This document shows positions 18,876-27,646 of a DNA stretch of 64,000 bases, piece by piece; position 1 is the first letter of the stretch; each line of letters opens with the position of its first letter. The notes below the pieces were generated by a model, which saw only the letters and a program-made list of their open reading frames with translations, ran no database searches and had not been told where the DNA came from. The DNA is from Peribacillus butanolivorans (GTDB lineage Bacteria; Bacillota; Bacilli; Bacillales; DSM-1321). The DNA is taken from NCBI RefSeq assembly GCF_001273755.1, contig NZ_LGYA01000003.1, forward strand, positions 976 through 64,975, in the 5' to 3' direction. The position numbers and the translations under genes were made by a program.

Positions 18876-18891
18876 TGTTTCATGTGAAACT
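18876..18891. promoter_or_regulatory. parS-like palindrome
   Basis: TGTTTCATGTGAAACT agrees with the Bacillus parS consensus TGTTNCACGTGAAACA at all but two fixed positions (the central C of CACGTG and the last base). It lies in a non-coding stretch. The changed centre makes strong Spo0J/ParB binding doubtful. Confidence 0.35.
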
Positions 18892-18974
18892 GATAATTCA
18901 CATACAGTTCAGAAGTTTTTCACTCAACAGAAAAGCAATTGAATGGGCGAGTACAACGCCGCAAGATGAAGTGA

Positions 18975-19160
18975 TCGATCGTTAACGAAACCATTATTGA
19001 GAAAAGAGGAAGGGATGTACAGAAACGGTTCGATACTGGAAGAGTCCTGGCATCTTATAAAAAAGGCGGATATATAGCTGAATCTGAATTTCAACTATGG
19101 CTCGAGTTGCTTAATGAAAATGACGAGGTAAAAGAGGGTAAAGTAGATCGGGACGATTAA
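18975..19160 (+). pseudogene. Degraded coding remnant of unknown family
   Basis: An open frame without a proper start encodes about 61 residues including RGRDVQKRFDTGRVLASYKK and ends EGKVDRDD. It is preceded by in-frame stops and followed by a terminator (19223-19254), suggesting the 3' end of a once-real gene. The family is not recognised. Confidence 0.35.
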
Positions 19161-19222
19161 TAAACGATTGAATTCAATCCTATAAGGTCGAAAGAAAATA
19201 AAAGAAACCAATAGAATACCAA

Positions 19223-19254
19223 AAATACCAGGTCTGAATATGGCCTGGTATTTA
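19223..19254 (+). terminator. Terminator-like hairpin before hflX
   Basis: The perfect stem aaataccagg / cctggtattt is followed by only three T and then aatatg, so it is a moderate terminator. Confidence 0.6.
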
Positions 19255-19438
19255 ATATGTTGAATTTTCTTTTATGTAAAAGGAATCCTAATAAGAACAT
19301 TTTTGAATGCAGAGCCAAGCAATCGTTATGCATGTTCTATGTAGTGTGCTACAATGTGGCTGACTTTTAATGAGGCATAGGATGATCCTGTGTGATTGTT
19401 AAATTGAGTATGGCAGTTACAGGAAGGGATTTGAAAGA

Positions 19439-20701
19439 ATGGAATTAGAGCAAAGGGCAATCTTAGTTGGGGTAAACCTCAATAGCCAAAAGGATTTTGA
19501 TTATTCAATGGAGGAATTGGCTAATTTAACGGAGGCCTGTGGGGTAGAGGTTGTCGGGACGATCACACAGAATTTGCATCGGGTGAACTCATCACATTTT
19601 ATCGGAACCGGAAAGATAGAGGAAGTAAAAAATCTTGTGGAGTATAAGGAAGCGAATGTCGTCATCTTTAATGATCAGTTGTCGCCTTCACAACTTCGGA
19701 ATCTGGAGAGGGACATGGATTGTAAGGTAATTGATCGGACAATCTTGATTCTGGACATTTTCGCACACCGAGCAAAAACAAAGGAAGCCCAGCTTCAGGT
19801 AGAAGTGGCAAAACTTCAATATATGCTCCCGCGTCTCGTTGGATTAAGGGAGTCATTAGGTCGTCAGAGTGGTGGAGTTGGTACAAACAAAGGTGCTGGG
19901 GAAAAGCAGTTAGAGCTTGACCGTAGGAGAATAGAGGAAAATATAAGTGTTTTGAATAAAGAACTGGAAGAACTTGTTGCACACCGTCAAACGCAGAGGA
20001 AGAAGCGGAAAAAGAATGCCATCCCAGTCGTTTCTTTAGTCGGTTATACGAATGCAGGGAAATCCTCGATCATGAACGCTTTGATTGAAATGTTTCACCC
20101 AACAACCGAAAAGCAGGTTTTGGAAAAGGATATGCTGTTTGCTACGCTTGAGACTTCCGTGCGAAACATTCCTTTGCCTGATAATAAGGAATTTTTACTG
20201 ACGGACACGGTTGGTTTTGTTTCAAAATTACCGCATCATCTTGTGAAAGCGTTCCGTTCAACCTTAGAAGAAGTGGTCGAAGCTGACTTATTGATTCATG
20301 TTGTTGATTTTTCCAATCCCAATTATGAGCAGCAAATAGAGATTACAGATCAAACTTTGAATGATATAGGCATTAAAGAAATTCCAACTATTTTTGCTTA
20401 TAATAAAGCAGATCTGACTGAAATAGATATCCCGCAGGTGAATCGTGACTCTGTTTATATGTCAGTGAAAAACAAAGTAGGCATACAGGAATTGATCGAT
20501 CAAATCCGAGGACATGTTTTTGTAGACTATATTCGCTGTGAGATGCTGATTCCGTATGACCAGGGACAGTTGGTATCCTATTTCAATGAGCATGGTCATA
20601 TAACGGAAACAGAATATGATGAGAAGGGATCTAAATTAAAACTTGAGTGCAAGAAAACAGATTATGAAAAATATCATCAATACGTTATTAACTCTAAGTA
20701 A
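19439..20701 (+). CDS. hflX: GTPase HflX
   Basis: HflX is a ribosome-associated GTPase that splits stalled or heat-damaged 70S ribosomes. The 420-aa protein has the N-terminal HflX domain (GTGKIEEVK region near 58), the glycine-rich linker with LGRQSGGVGTNKGAGEKQLE at about 140-160, and a G domain with P-loop GYTNAGKSS near 202, G3 DTVGF and G4 NKAD. ATG 19439 follows the SD aggaaggga. It is monocistronic, with a terminator and a DnaA-box cluster downstream. Confidence 0.95.
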   Translation: MELEQRAILVGVNLNSQKDFDYSMEELANLTEACGVEVVGTITQNLHRVNSSHFIGTGKIEEVKNLVEYKEANVVIFNDQLSPSQLRNLERDMDCKVIDRTILILDIFAHRAKTKEAQLQVEVAKLQYMLPRLVGLRESLGRQSGGVGTNKGAGEKQLELDRRRIEENISVLNKELEELVAHRQTQRKKRKKNAIPVVSLVGYTNAGKSSIMNALIEMFHPTTEKQVLEKDMLFATLETSVRNIPLPDNKEFLLTDTVGFVSKLPHHLVKAFRSTLEEVVEADLLIHVVDFSNPNYEQQIEITDQTLNDIGIKEIPTIFAYNKADLTEIDIPQVNRDSVYMSVKNKVGIQELIDQIRGHVFVDYIRCEMLIPYDQGQLVSYFNEHGHITETEYDEKGSKLKLECKKTDYEKYHQYVINSK

Positions 20702-20707
20702 TTATTT

Positions 20708-20949
20708 TGTTGATAATATGTGCATAAGTTGTTAGCAAGTTGTTAGTGACTGAAAATTCACTATTGAACCTGTGTATAGTTTTTTAAGAAAAATACAATA
20801 CTTACTGGAAAACGTTGAAATAACACAGTATTTCTTGTTATCCACATATTATATTTGTGTGGATAACCTGTGAATAAAATTTAAAAGCCCCAGGAAATTG
20901 CATTCAATATTTTCTAGGGCTTTTTAATTTGTGGACAAAGTGTTGATAA
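20708..20949. promoter_or_regulatory. DnaA-box cluster
   Basis: Within 242 bases there are four perfect matches to TTATNCACA/TGTGNATAA (TGTGCATAA 20719-20727, TTATCCACA 20838-20846, TGTGGATAA 20858-20866, TGTGAATAA 20869-20877) and four with one mismatch (20708-20716, 20771-20779, 20930-20938, 20941-20949). Such clusters act in Bacillus as DnaA-binding sites that titrate DnaA or control nearby genes. No dnaA, dnaN or AT-rich unwinding array is adjacent, so this is not oriC. Confidence 0.7.
20884..20926 (+). terminator. Terminator downstream of hflX
   Basis: A long imperfect hairpin aaaagcccc-agga...tct-agggcttttt is followed by a T run. It lies inside the DnaA-box cluster. Confidence 0.75.
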
Positions 20950-21442
20950 GTTAGTTTTATTAAAAAAATTCAGTAAGTGTGATGAATATTAAGTAAGGTT
21001 TGTAGAAAAATGACGATGTTTATCATTTGTTGTTAGGAAATATCACATGGTTATTACATAGTGCACATTAAACAGTTAACAATATTTTACACTTTGTATA
21101 ATGTAACTTGCTTTTTATCATTATAAAATAAAGAATACTCAATTTATCTGGTTATTACCAGATTGTGAGTTTTTAAGAACGATTGGGGGGGCTTTTAATG
21201 GCCGAAGGAAGCAGAGACCAATGCGTGATCATCAAGAAAATAAAAGAAAATAATAAACGGAATGTGAGATTATTGGCAATTATATCGTCGTGACTGTCTT
21301 TCTAAATAGAACGATGAAGAACGACAGTGGTTACTGCCATAAATTCTCTAATTGCAAGGATAGGAAATGCTATTTTAGATGAATACATGCAATTCCTCCC
21401 TTTTTATTTTTCACAAATAAATTTTTGGAAGGAGAATAGTAG
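20950..21442. other. Leader of the pyrimidine operon with a possible 31-codon ORF
   Basis: This 490-base region contains TATAAT-like elements (tataat near 21099), a hairpin atctggt/accagat near 21148-21166, and a small ORF at 21198-21293 (MAEGSRDQCVIIKKIKENNK..., 31 aa) preceded by a G-rich SD (ggggggg). The ORF resembles no family I know. The preT promoter was not located with confidence. Confidence 0.35.
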
Positions 21443-22807
21443 ATGAGTATGACGAGTCCGTTAAAAGATGGTCTGGCGATGAACTTTCAGGAAGTGGAGA
21501 GGGGGTTAACCCCACGTGAAGCTTTGGAAGAATCGAATCGATGTTTATACTGCTATGATGCCCCATGTATTCAAGCCTGTCCGACAGGGATAGATATTCC
21601 AAGTTTTATTAAGAAAATAGCATCAGGGAATTTTAAAGGATCGGCCAAGACGATCATGACAGCCAATCCAGTCGGTGCCAGTTGCGCGCGAGTATGCCCG
21701 ACAGAAGAATTATGTGAGGGGGCATGTGTCCTAAACCATTCTACAAAGCCAATCATGATTGGCAATCTCCAGCGTTATTCCACAGATTGGGCCATCCAAA
21801 ATAAACAAGCTCTATTCAAGGCCGGGAAGAAGAATGGCAAAAAGGTTGCCATTGTCGGAAGCGGACCTGCGGGCTTATCTGCAGCAAGGGAATTAGCCTT
21901 GCTTGGCTACAGTGTAACCATTTTCGAAGCTGAAAAAAATCCAGGTGGATTAAATACGTACGGTATCGTATCTTTCCGTTTGCCACAGAGCATTTCTTAT
22001 TGGGAAGTTGATCAAGTAAAGAGTTTAGATGTTGAAATTAAAACGAATACGAGGGTTGGTGTTGATGTTTCTGCTACCCAGTTAACCACCGACTATGATG
22101 CCGTTATTTTGGCGATTGGAATGTCTGGTGTTCCAAAACTTGGAATTGAGGGAGAAGACCTGGCTGAAGTATATGATGCAATCGACTTCGTCAAGGCAAC
22201 GAAAACAGAGGCTATCACTGATAAATTCGTTGGGAAGAAAATGGCGGTCATTGGAGCTGGGAATACAGCGATTGATGCAGCAACCTGTTCTGTACGTCTT
22301 GGTGCCGAACAAGTTGGAATTATCTATCGTCGTACCCAGAAGGAAATGACAGCTTACGATTTTGAATATGAGTTTGCTAAACAGGAAGGTGTCGGGTTTC
22401 ACTGGCTGACGAACCCTTCTAGGATTATTTCAGATAGCAATGGTCAGGTAACGGGTATCGAGTGTGTAAAAATGGTGCTTAGTGAGGCAGGAGGAGATGG
22501 TCGCCGTCGTCCAGTACCGATTTCTGGATCAGAATTTGTTATACCTGTCGATGGCGTTATCCGTGCTATCGGCCAATCTAGATATGTAGGACTGATTGAA
22601 CAGTTTGGCATTGAGCATGATGGAGGCGTCGTAACATTAGATGGAGACTCATATAAAACGTCGAATGAAAAAGTATTTGCCTGTGGTGACGTTATTTTTG
22701 GTAAAGGCCAAGGTGAGGCAATGGTTGTTTCCGCTGCCCAGCAAGGGAAGAAGACAGCCTATGAAATTGACCGAATTTTAATGAGCGAAGCGGTAGATAT
22801 TGCTTAA
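21443..22807 (+). CDS. preT: NAD-dependent dihydropyrimidine dehydrogenase subunit PreT
   Basis: PreT is the electron-input subunit of the PreTA complex, which reduces uracil or thymine to dihydropyrimidines with NADH. The 454-aa protein has an N-terminal double Fe-S cluster domain with cysteine runs CYDAPCIQACPTGID (about 34-48) and CARVCPTEELCEGAC (about 77-91), an FAD dinucleotide fold at VAIVGSGPAGLSAA (about 135-148) and an NAD fold at MAVIGAGNTAIDAA (about 266-279). The SD ggaaggag precedes ATG 21443. It is the first gene of the preT-preA-hydA-permease operon. Confidence 0.93.
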   Translation: MSMTSPLKDGLAMNFQEVERGLTPREALEESNRCLYCYDAPCIQACPTGIDIPSFIKKIASGNFKGSAKTIMTANPVGASCARVCPTEELCEGACVLNHSTKPIMIGNLQRYSTDWAIQNKQALFKAGKKNGKKVAIVGSGPAGLSAARELALLGYSVTIFEAEKNPGGLNTYGIVSFRLPQSISYWEVDQVKSLDVEIKTNTRVGVDVSATQLTTDYDAVILAIGMSGVPKLGIEGEDLAEVYDAIDFVKATKTEAITDKFVGKKMAVIGAGNTAIDAATCSVRLGAEQVGIIYRRTQKEMTAYDFEYEFAKQEGVGFHWLTNPSRIISDSNGQVTGIECVKMVLSEAGGDGRRRPVPISGSEFVIPVDGVIRAIGQSRYVGLIEQFGIEHDGGVVTLDGDSYKTSNEKVFACGDVIFGKGQGEAMVVSAAQQGKKTAYEIDRILMSEAVDIA

Positions 22808-22833
22808 TAAAAATGAAAATTAGGAGGCTTAAC

Positions 22834-24120
22834 ATGGCTGATTTATCAATTGATCTTGCAGGTATTAAATCTCCCAATCCTTTTTGGCTGGCGTCGGCAC
22901 CACCTACTAATTCGGGGTATCAAGTGCAGCGGGCATTTGAGGCTGGCTGGGGAGGAGCCGTTTGGAAGACGTTGGGAGATCCTATTCTGAATGTCTCATC
23001 ACGTTTTGCATCTGTGGGTTTTAATGGCCAACGAGTAGCTGGTTTCAACAACATTGAATTGATTACGGATCGACCACTTGAGGTGAACTTAAAAGAAATA
23101 TATGAAACGAAAAAACGTTTCCCTAACCATGCAATCATTGCATCAGTAATGGTCGAACCGCATCAAGATAAGTGGCATGAAATTATCAAACGCATAGAAG
23201 ACGTGGGGGTTGATGGTTATGAACTGAACTTTGGCTGCCCGCACGGTATGGCTGAGCGGGGTATGGGCGCTGCTTCTGGACAGGTTCCTGAGCTTGTGGA
23301 AAAGCAAACATATTGGGCAAAGGAAGCGGCATCGAAACCTGTCATTGTCAAACTTACTCCGAATATAACTGACATCACGGTTACTGCGGAAGCCGCTATA
23401 CGCGGTGGAGCGGATGCAATTAGTATGATTAATACGATTAACAGCCTGGCGGGAGTGGATATCCATTCATGGAATACGATTCCCCATGTAGGCGGTAAGG
23501 GTGCCCATGGCGGGTATTGTGGTCCTGCTGTGAAGCCGATTGCTTTAAATATGGTTGCAGAATGTGCAAGGAATCCACTGATTAATGTTCCGATATCGGG
23601 AATCGGTGGAATATCTAATTGGAAGGATACGGTTGAATTTTTATTGATGGGTTCAACGGGAGTGCAAATTTGTACCGCTGCCATGCATCACGGTTTTCGA
23701 ATTGTCGAGGACATGATTGATGGTCTGTCTAATTACCTCGATGAAAAAGGGATATCCTCTGTGATGGATATTGTTGGTAAGTCTGTACCCCGTTATTCCG
23801 ATTGGGGAAATTTAGATCTTAATTATAAGGTAGTGGCGCGCATTAATAATGATGTGTGCATTAACTGCAATAAATGTCATATTGCATGTGAAGATACTTC
23901 ACATCAATGTATAGATATGTTAAAAGACCCGTCAGGCAACTCCTTCTTACGAGTCCGTGAAGAAGATTGTGTCGGATGTAATCTTTGTTCGATTGTATGC
24001 CCGGTTGATGGAGCAATCGACATGATTGAACTGGCAAGTGATTTGCCTCCAATGACTTGGAATGAACGTCAGGCATTCCTTGGGAATATCGGTAATGAAA
24101 GTGTTGATTTCGTAAAATAA
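22834..24120 (+). CDS. preA: NAD-dependent dihydropyrimidine dehydrogenase subunit PreA
   Basis: PreA is the catalytic subunit that reduces the pyrimidine ring. The 428-aa product has a dihydroorotate-dehydrogenase-like FMN barrel (about 1-310, with the substrate-loop feature ELNFGCPHGM near 135 and GGISNWKD near 270) and a C-terminal 2[4Fe-4S] ferredoxin domain with CINCNKCHIAC and CVGCNLCSIVC. ATG 22834 is chosen because the SD taggagg stands seven bases before it; an in-frame ATG at 22813 does not have one. It starts 26 bases after preT. Confidence 0.94.
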   Translation: MADLSIDLAGIKSPNPFWLASAPPTNSGYQVQRAFEAGWGGAVWKTLGDPILNVSSRFASVGFNGQRVAGFNNIELITDRPLEVNLKEIYETKKRFPNHAIIASVMVEPHQDKWHEIIKRIEDVGVDGYELNFGCPHGMAERGMGAASGQVPELVEKQTYWAKEAASKPVIVKLTPNITDITVTAEAAIRGGADAISMINTINSLAGVDIHSWNTIPHVGGKGAHGGYCGPAVKPIALNMVAECARNPLINVPISGIGGISNWKDTVEFLLMGSTGVQICTAAMHHGFRIVEDMIDGLSNYLDEKGISSVMDIVGKSVPRYSDWGNLDLNYKVVARINNDVCINCNKCHIACEDTSHQCIDMLKDPSGNSFLRVREEDCVGCNLCSIVCPVDGAIDMIELASDLPPMTWNERQAFLGNIGNESVDFVK

Positions 24121-24135
24121 TGGAGGAGATTATAT

Positions 24136-25566
24136 ATGAAGAAGATCATGAAGAAAATTATTAAAAATGGAACAATTGCAACGGCTGCAGATACGTATCA
24201 AGCGGATATTTTAATTGAAAATGAAATCATTACAATGATTGGTAAAGACCTTTCAGCAGAGGGAGCGGAAATCATTGATGCAAAAGGCGCGTATATTTTT
24301 CCAGGAGGTATTGACCCACATACCCATCTTGATATGCCGTTCGGTGGGACTACAACAAAGGATGATTATGAAACAGGTACGATAGCTGCTGCATATGGAG
24401 GTACGACTACGGTCATCGACTTTTGTTTGACCGAAAAAGGGGCGCCATTAAAGAAATCTATAGAAACGTGGCACGAAAAGGCAAGTGAAAAAGCAGCAAT
24501 AGATTATAGTTTTCATTTAATGATTAGTGAAATTAATGATAAGGTTCTGGCTGAGTTGCCAAGTATCATCGAGAATGAAGGGATTTCTTCGTTTAAAGTG
24601 TTTATGGCTTACAAAAATGTTTTTCAAGCCGATGATGCGACACTTTACCGTACACTGCTTCAAGCGAAAGAACTTGGCGCACTTGTCATGGTCCATGCTG
24701 AAAATGGTGATGTGATTGATTATTTAACAAAGCAGGCGCTTGCTGAAGGTCATACTGATCCGATTTATCATGCGTTAACAAGGCCTCCGGAACTTGAAGG
24801 AGAAGCAACGGGACGAGCAGCCAAGTTGACGGAGATGGCAAACAGTCAGCTTTATGTCGTTCATGTCACATGTGAAGATGCGGTTGAAAAGATTACAGAG
24901 GCAAGAAATAAAGGGGTTGATATTTGGGGTGAGACTTGCCCGCAATACTTGGTCCTTGACCAAACCTACCTTGAAAAGCCCCATTTCGAAGGATCTAAAT
25001 ATGTATGGTCTCCACCATTAAGGGAGAAGAGAAATCAGGAAGTACTATGGAACGCTTTAAAAACAGGCCAGTTGCAAACGATAGGCTCCGACCAATGCTC
25101 TTTTGATTTTAAAGGTCAAAAAGATCTCGGGCGTGAAGACTTTACGAAAATCCCCAATGGTGGTCCTACAATAGAAGACCGAATGAGTATTCTGTTTTCG
25201 GAAGGAGTCAAGAAAGAGCGTATCACCTTGAATCAATTCGTGGACATCACTTCAACCCGGGCAGCCAAACTTTTTGGATTGTTCCCTAAAAAAGGAACGA
25301 TTGCTGTAGGATCAGATGCGGATATTGTCATCTTTGATCCAAAGGTGGAGCGGACTATTTCTGCAGATACTCATCATATGGCTGTCGATTATAATGCGTT
25401 TGAGGGAATGAAAATAACAGGTGAACCGGTTTCTGTTTTATCACGCGGTCAATTTGTCATTAGAGAAAAGCAATTTGTAGGTGAGGCTGGGAAAGGGCAA
25501 TACTTGAAACGGGCTAAATATAACACGTCGCTGGAGTCGGATTCAGAGCACAAGCTTCCTGTCTAA
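24136..25566 (+). CDS. hydA: Dihydropyrimidinase (D-hydantoinase)
   Basis: The 476-aa amidohydrolase opens dihydrouracil, dihydrothymine or hydantoins to N-carbamoyl acids, the step after PreTA. The zinc-binding HxH lies in DPHTHLDMPFGG (about 60-71), the carbamylated metal-bridging lysine in SSFKVFMAYK (about 155), later histidines in VHAEN and VHVTCED, and the active-site aspartate in IGSDQCSF. ATG 24136 follows tggaggag; a second in-frame ATG five codons later is possible. It lies 15 bases after preA. No beta-ureidopropionase gene is present in the window. Confidence 0.93.
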   Translation: MKKIMKKIIKNGTIATAADTYQADILIENEIITMIGKDLSAEGAEIIDAKGAYIFPGGIDPHTHLDMPFGGTTTKDDYETGTIAAAYGGTTTVIDFCLTEKGAPLKKSIETWHEKASEKAAIDYSFHLMISEINDKVLAELPSIIENEGISSFKVFMAYKNVFQADDATLYRTLLQAKELGALVMVHAENGDVIDYLTKQALAEGHTDPIYHALTRPPELEGEATGRAAKLTEMANSQLYVVHVTCEDAVEKITEARNKGVDIWGETCPQYLVLDQTYLEKPHFEGSKYVWSPPLREKRNQEVLWNALKTGQLQTIGSDQCSFDFKGQKDLGREDFTKIPNGGPTIEDRMSILFSEGVKKERITLNQFVDITSTRAAKLFGLFPKKGTIAVGSDADIVIFDPKVERTISADTHHMAVDYNAFEGMKITGEPVSVLSRGQFVIREKQFVGEAGKGQYLKRAKYNTSLESDSEHKLPV

Positions 25567-25611
25567 AAATTCTGTAAGGAATAACAAGCAAATTAATATT
25601 GGGGGTTTTAT

Positions 25612-27096
25612 ATGAGTGAGAAGAAAGATTATTTAAAGTCTCCCGATTTGCTGCCTATACCTCATAGTGAGAAGAACATAAGTGCAGCCGGCTTTGGATT
25701 TATTTGGGTAGGAATGGCTGTAGTATTGGCCGCCTTTGCAATTGGCGGTAACGGTGTACAAAGCTTAGAGCTTGGCTGGGTCGTGCTGGCAACGGTTATT
25801 GCTTGTGTAGTTCTTGGCTTTTTGATGACAATGACAGGAGATATCGGGGTTGAGCATGGCATCTCTTTCCCAGTTTATATGAGGGCGCCATTCGGTACGA
25901 TTGGTACCCATATTCCATCGGTTGTTAGGGGGTTTGTTGCCTCATGCTGGTTTGGTCTTAACACCTACTTTGGTGCAACTGCAATGAATGCAATCTTTGC
26001 AACCCTTTTTAACTTTGATAATTGGTTTATCTGCTTCCTCATTTTTGCCGTTTTACAATTAGTTAACACGGCAATGGGAATCAAGTCGATTGAACGTTTT
26101 GCTGACTTAGCAGCACCAGTCATCATCTTGATTTCAGGCTGGATGTATTTTACTCTTTCCGATCAAGCTGTGGCCCAAGGAAGAGATGTATGGACCTGGA
26201 TTGAAAGTCCGGTAACTGGAGGTGCAGCGGCAACGGCTTTCATGGTCGTCATAATGGCTAATATGGGATTTTGGGGTACGTTGGCGGCGGATATGCCGAC
26301 ACTTTCTCGTTATATCAAGGCACCTAAAAATGAAAAAAATTGGTTCAGGCGCAATAAGGGGCAGATTATTGGGAATATTATTACCTATCCCATTACTCAG
26401 ACGTTCATGGTTATTATCGGAGGGGTTTCTTACATGGCTGTTTCCAATTATGATCCCGTCGTTGCTATACAAGGATCGGCAAGTGGAATTGCTCTTGGAG
26501 TCCTTTTAATCATGATAGTTTTTGCTCAATGGTCGACGAATACTACTGCCAATGTAATCCCGGCAGCTACCATTTTCTCAAATGTCATGGGTCCTAAAAT
26601 GCCTTTTTGGGCGGGAGTTGTTGTCGCCGGGTTTATTGGAATCGTAGTTCAGCCATGGAGCTTGTTCGGCATAATAATAGAAGTTTTGTTAATTGTAGGT
26701 GGAGTTTTAGCATCTATCGTTGGTATCCTGGTGGCTGATTATTATTTCCTTCGTAAACGACGTGTTAATGTACCAGAACTATATGAAAGTGAAGGTCAAT
26801 ATAAATACTTGAATGGTGTGAATTGGGCGGGAATCATTTCTTGGGCGATTGGTGGAATAGGTGCCACAGTTTTTTCAAACTATTCGTTTATTGTGGGATT
26901 CGTGCTTGGTAGCGCAAGTTATTATGTATTGGCAAAATTTTGGTGGTTTAAGAAATATGAACAAGCTGAAATTATTGACCCCAGTGATGAGAAATATTTA
27001 GGTATTTCAATAGGGAGGGATTGGAAAATCGAAAAGGAATTAGAAATTGAAAAAGAATTGGTTATTACGACTGCTACTGGCGGGGAGAATGTGTAA
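25612..27096 (+). CDS. NCS1 family nucleobase/hydantoin:cation symporter
   Basis: This 494-aa membrane protein has twelve predicted helices and the NCS1 hallmarks: an N-terminal LLPIPHSEKN segment, FGTIGTHIPSVVRGFVASCWFG near 100-120 and YPITQTF in the middle. Relatives import uracil, allantoin, cytosine or hydantoins with Na+ or H+. Its place between hydA and the operon's last gene suggests uptake of uracil, thymine or a hydantoin. The SD is a plain GGGGG before ATG 25612. Confidence 0.9.
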   Translation: MSEKKDYLKSPDLLPIPHSEKNISAAGFGFIWVGMAVVLAAFAIGGNGVQSLELGWVVLATVIACVVLGFLMTMTGDIGVEHGISFPVYMRAPFGTIGTHIPSVVRGFVASCWFGLNTYFGATAMNAIFATLFNFDNWFICFLIFAVLQLVNTAMGIKSIERFADLAAPVIILISGWMYFTLSDQAVAQGRDVWTWIESPVTGGAAATAFMVVIMANMGFWGTLAADMPTLSRYIKAPKNEKNWFRRNKGQIIGNIITYPITQTFMVIIGGVSYMAVSNYDPVVAIQGSASGIALGVLLIMIVFAQWSTNTTANVIPAATIFSNVMGPKMPFWAGVVVAGFIGIVVQPWSLFGIIIEVLLIVGGVLASIVGILVADYYFLRKRRVNVPELYESEGQYKYLNGVNWAGIISWAIGGIGATVFSNYSFIVGFVLGSASYYVLAKFWWFKKYEQAEIIDPSDEKYLGISIGRDWKIEKELEIEKELVITTATGGENV

Positions 27097-27112
27097 AAAA
27101 GGGGGAGTAGAA

Positions 27113-27328
27113 ATGTCCGAATATCAAGAGTATCGCTTAGAAAGGGAACAAATTGATTTTTTACTTGAAAGAGGATATCGAATCACCCGGGTCTCGGAAA
27201 ATTTAAGTGGGGCTTTTCTCGATTTCGAACTGATAGAAGGTACGAAGCAGGAATGGAAGCAGTTGAATATCAAAACCCCGGAAGGAAGAAAATACTTCTC
27301 AACATTGCTTTTCAGGAAGTTGCATTAA
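27113..27328 (+). CDS. Uncharacterised 71-aa protein at the end of the pyrimidine operon
   Basis: ATG 27113 follows the good SD gggggag and gives a 71-residue charged protein beginning MSEYQEYRLEREQIDFLLER with no cysteines, signal peptide or membrane segment. It starts 16 bases after the permease stop and ends before a strong terminator, so it is a genuine last gene of the operon. I do not recognise the family. Its fixed place may indicate a role in pyrimidine catabolism, but this is inference only. Confidence 0.7.
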   Translation: MSEYQEYRLEREQIDFLLERGYRITRVSENLSGAFLDFELIEGTKQEWKQLNIKTPEGRKYFSTLLFRKLH

Positions 27329-27352
27329 AATTCACTTATAAACCTGAAATGC

Positions 27353-27384
27353 TGGCCTATTCATCAAATGAATAGGCCACTTTT
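27353..27384 (+). terminator. Terminator of the preT-preA-hydA operon
   Basis: The perfect 12-bp stem tggcctattcat / atgaataggcca with loop caa is followed by cttttg. The remaining roughly 260 bases before the PucR gene hold no gene. Confidence 0.85.
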
Positions 27385-27646
27385 GTGTGGCTGTCTTGAA
27401 TCAAAGTTCGAGAATGCTTTTGAACCTAAGAAATCAATATTGTTGGCTTTCTGATAGAACTGGTAAGATAGATGGCCAATAGATAATCAATGTAGAATTT
27501 GAGTTCATAGCATCATTTTGAACATAAGTGATGAATTTTTTGTTGAATTTTGACGTTAGATTTTCTGACAAGTGTCTGGAGATTTATAGACTGTCCGTTT
27601 ATAATAGATTTTATAGCAGTTTTATAGAAGGATGGTGGATGGATGA

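Noticed and set aside
20708..20949. Possible chromosomal origin
   Set aside because: No dnaA/dnaN neighbours and no clear unwinding element; the DnaA boxes better fit an accessory cluster.
21149..21166. Hairpin before preT as a riboswitch
   Set aside because: Only one short stem is visible and no conserved aptamer pattern (purine, PreQ1, 2'-dG) could be matched.
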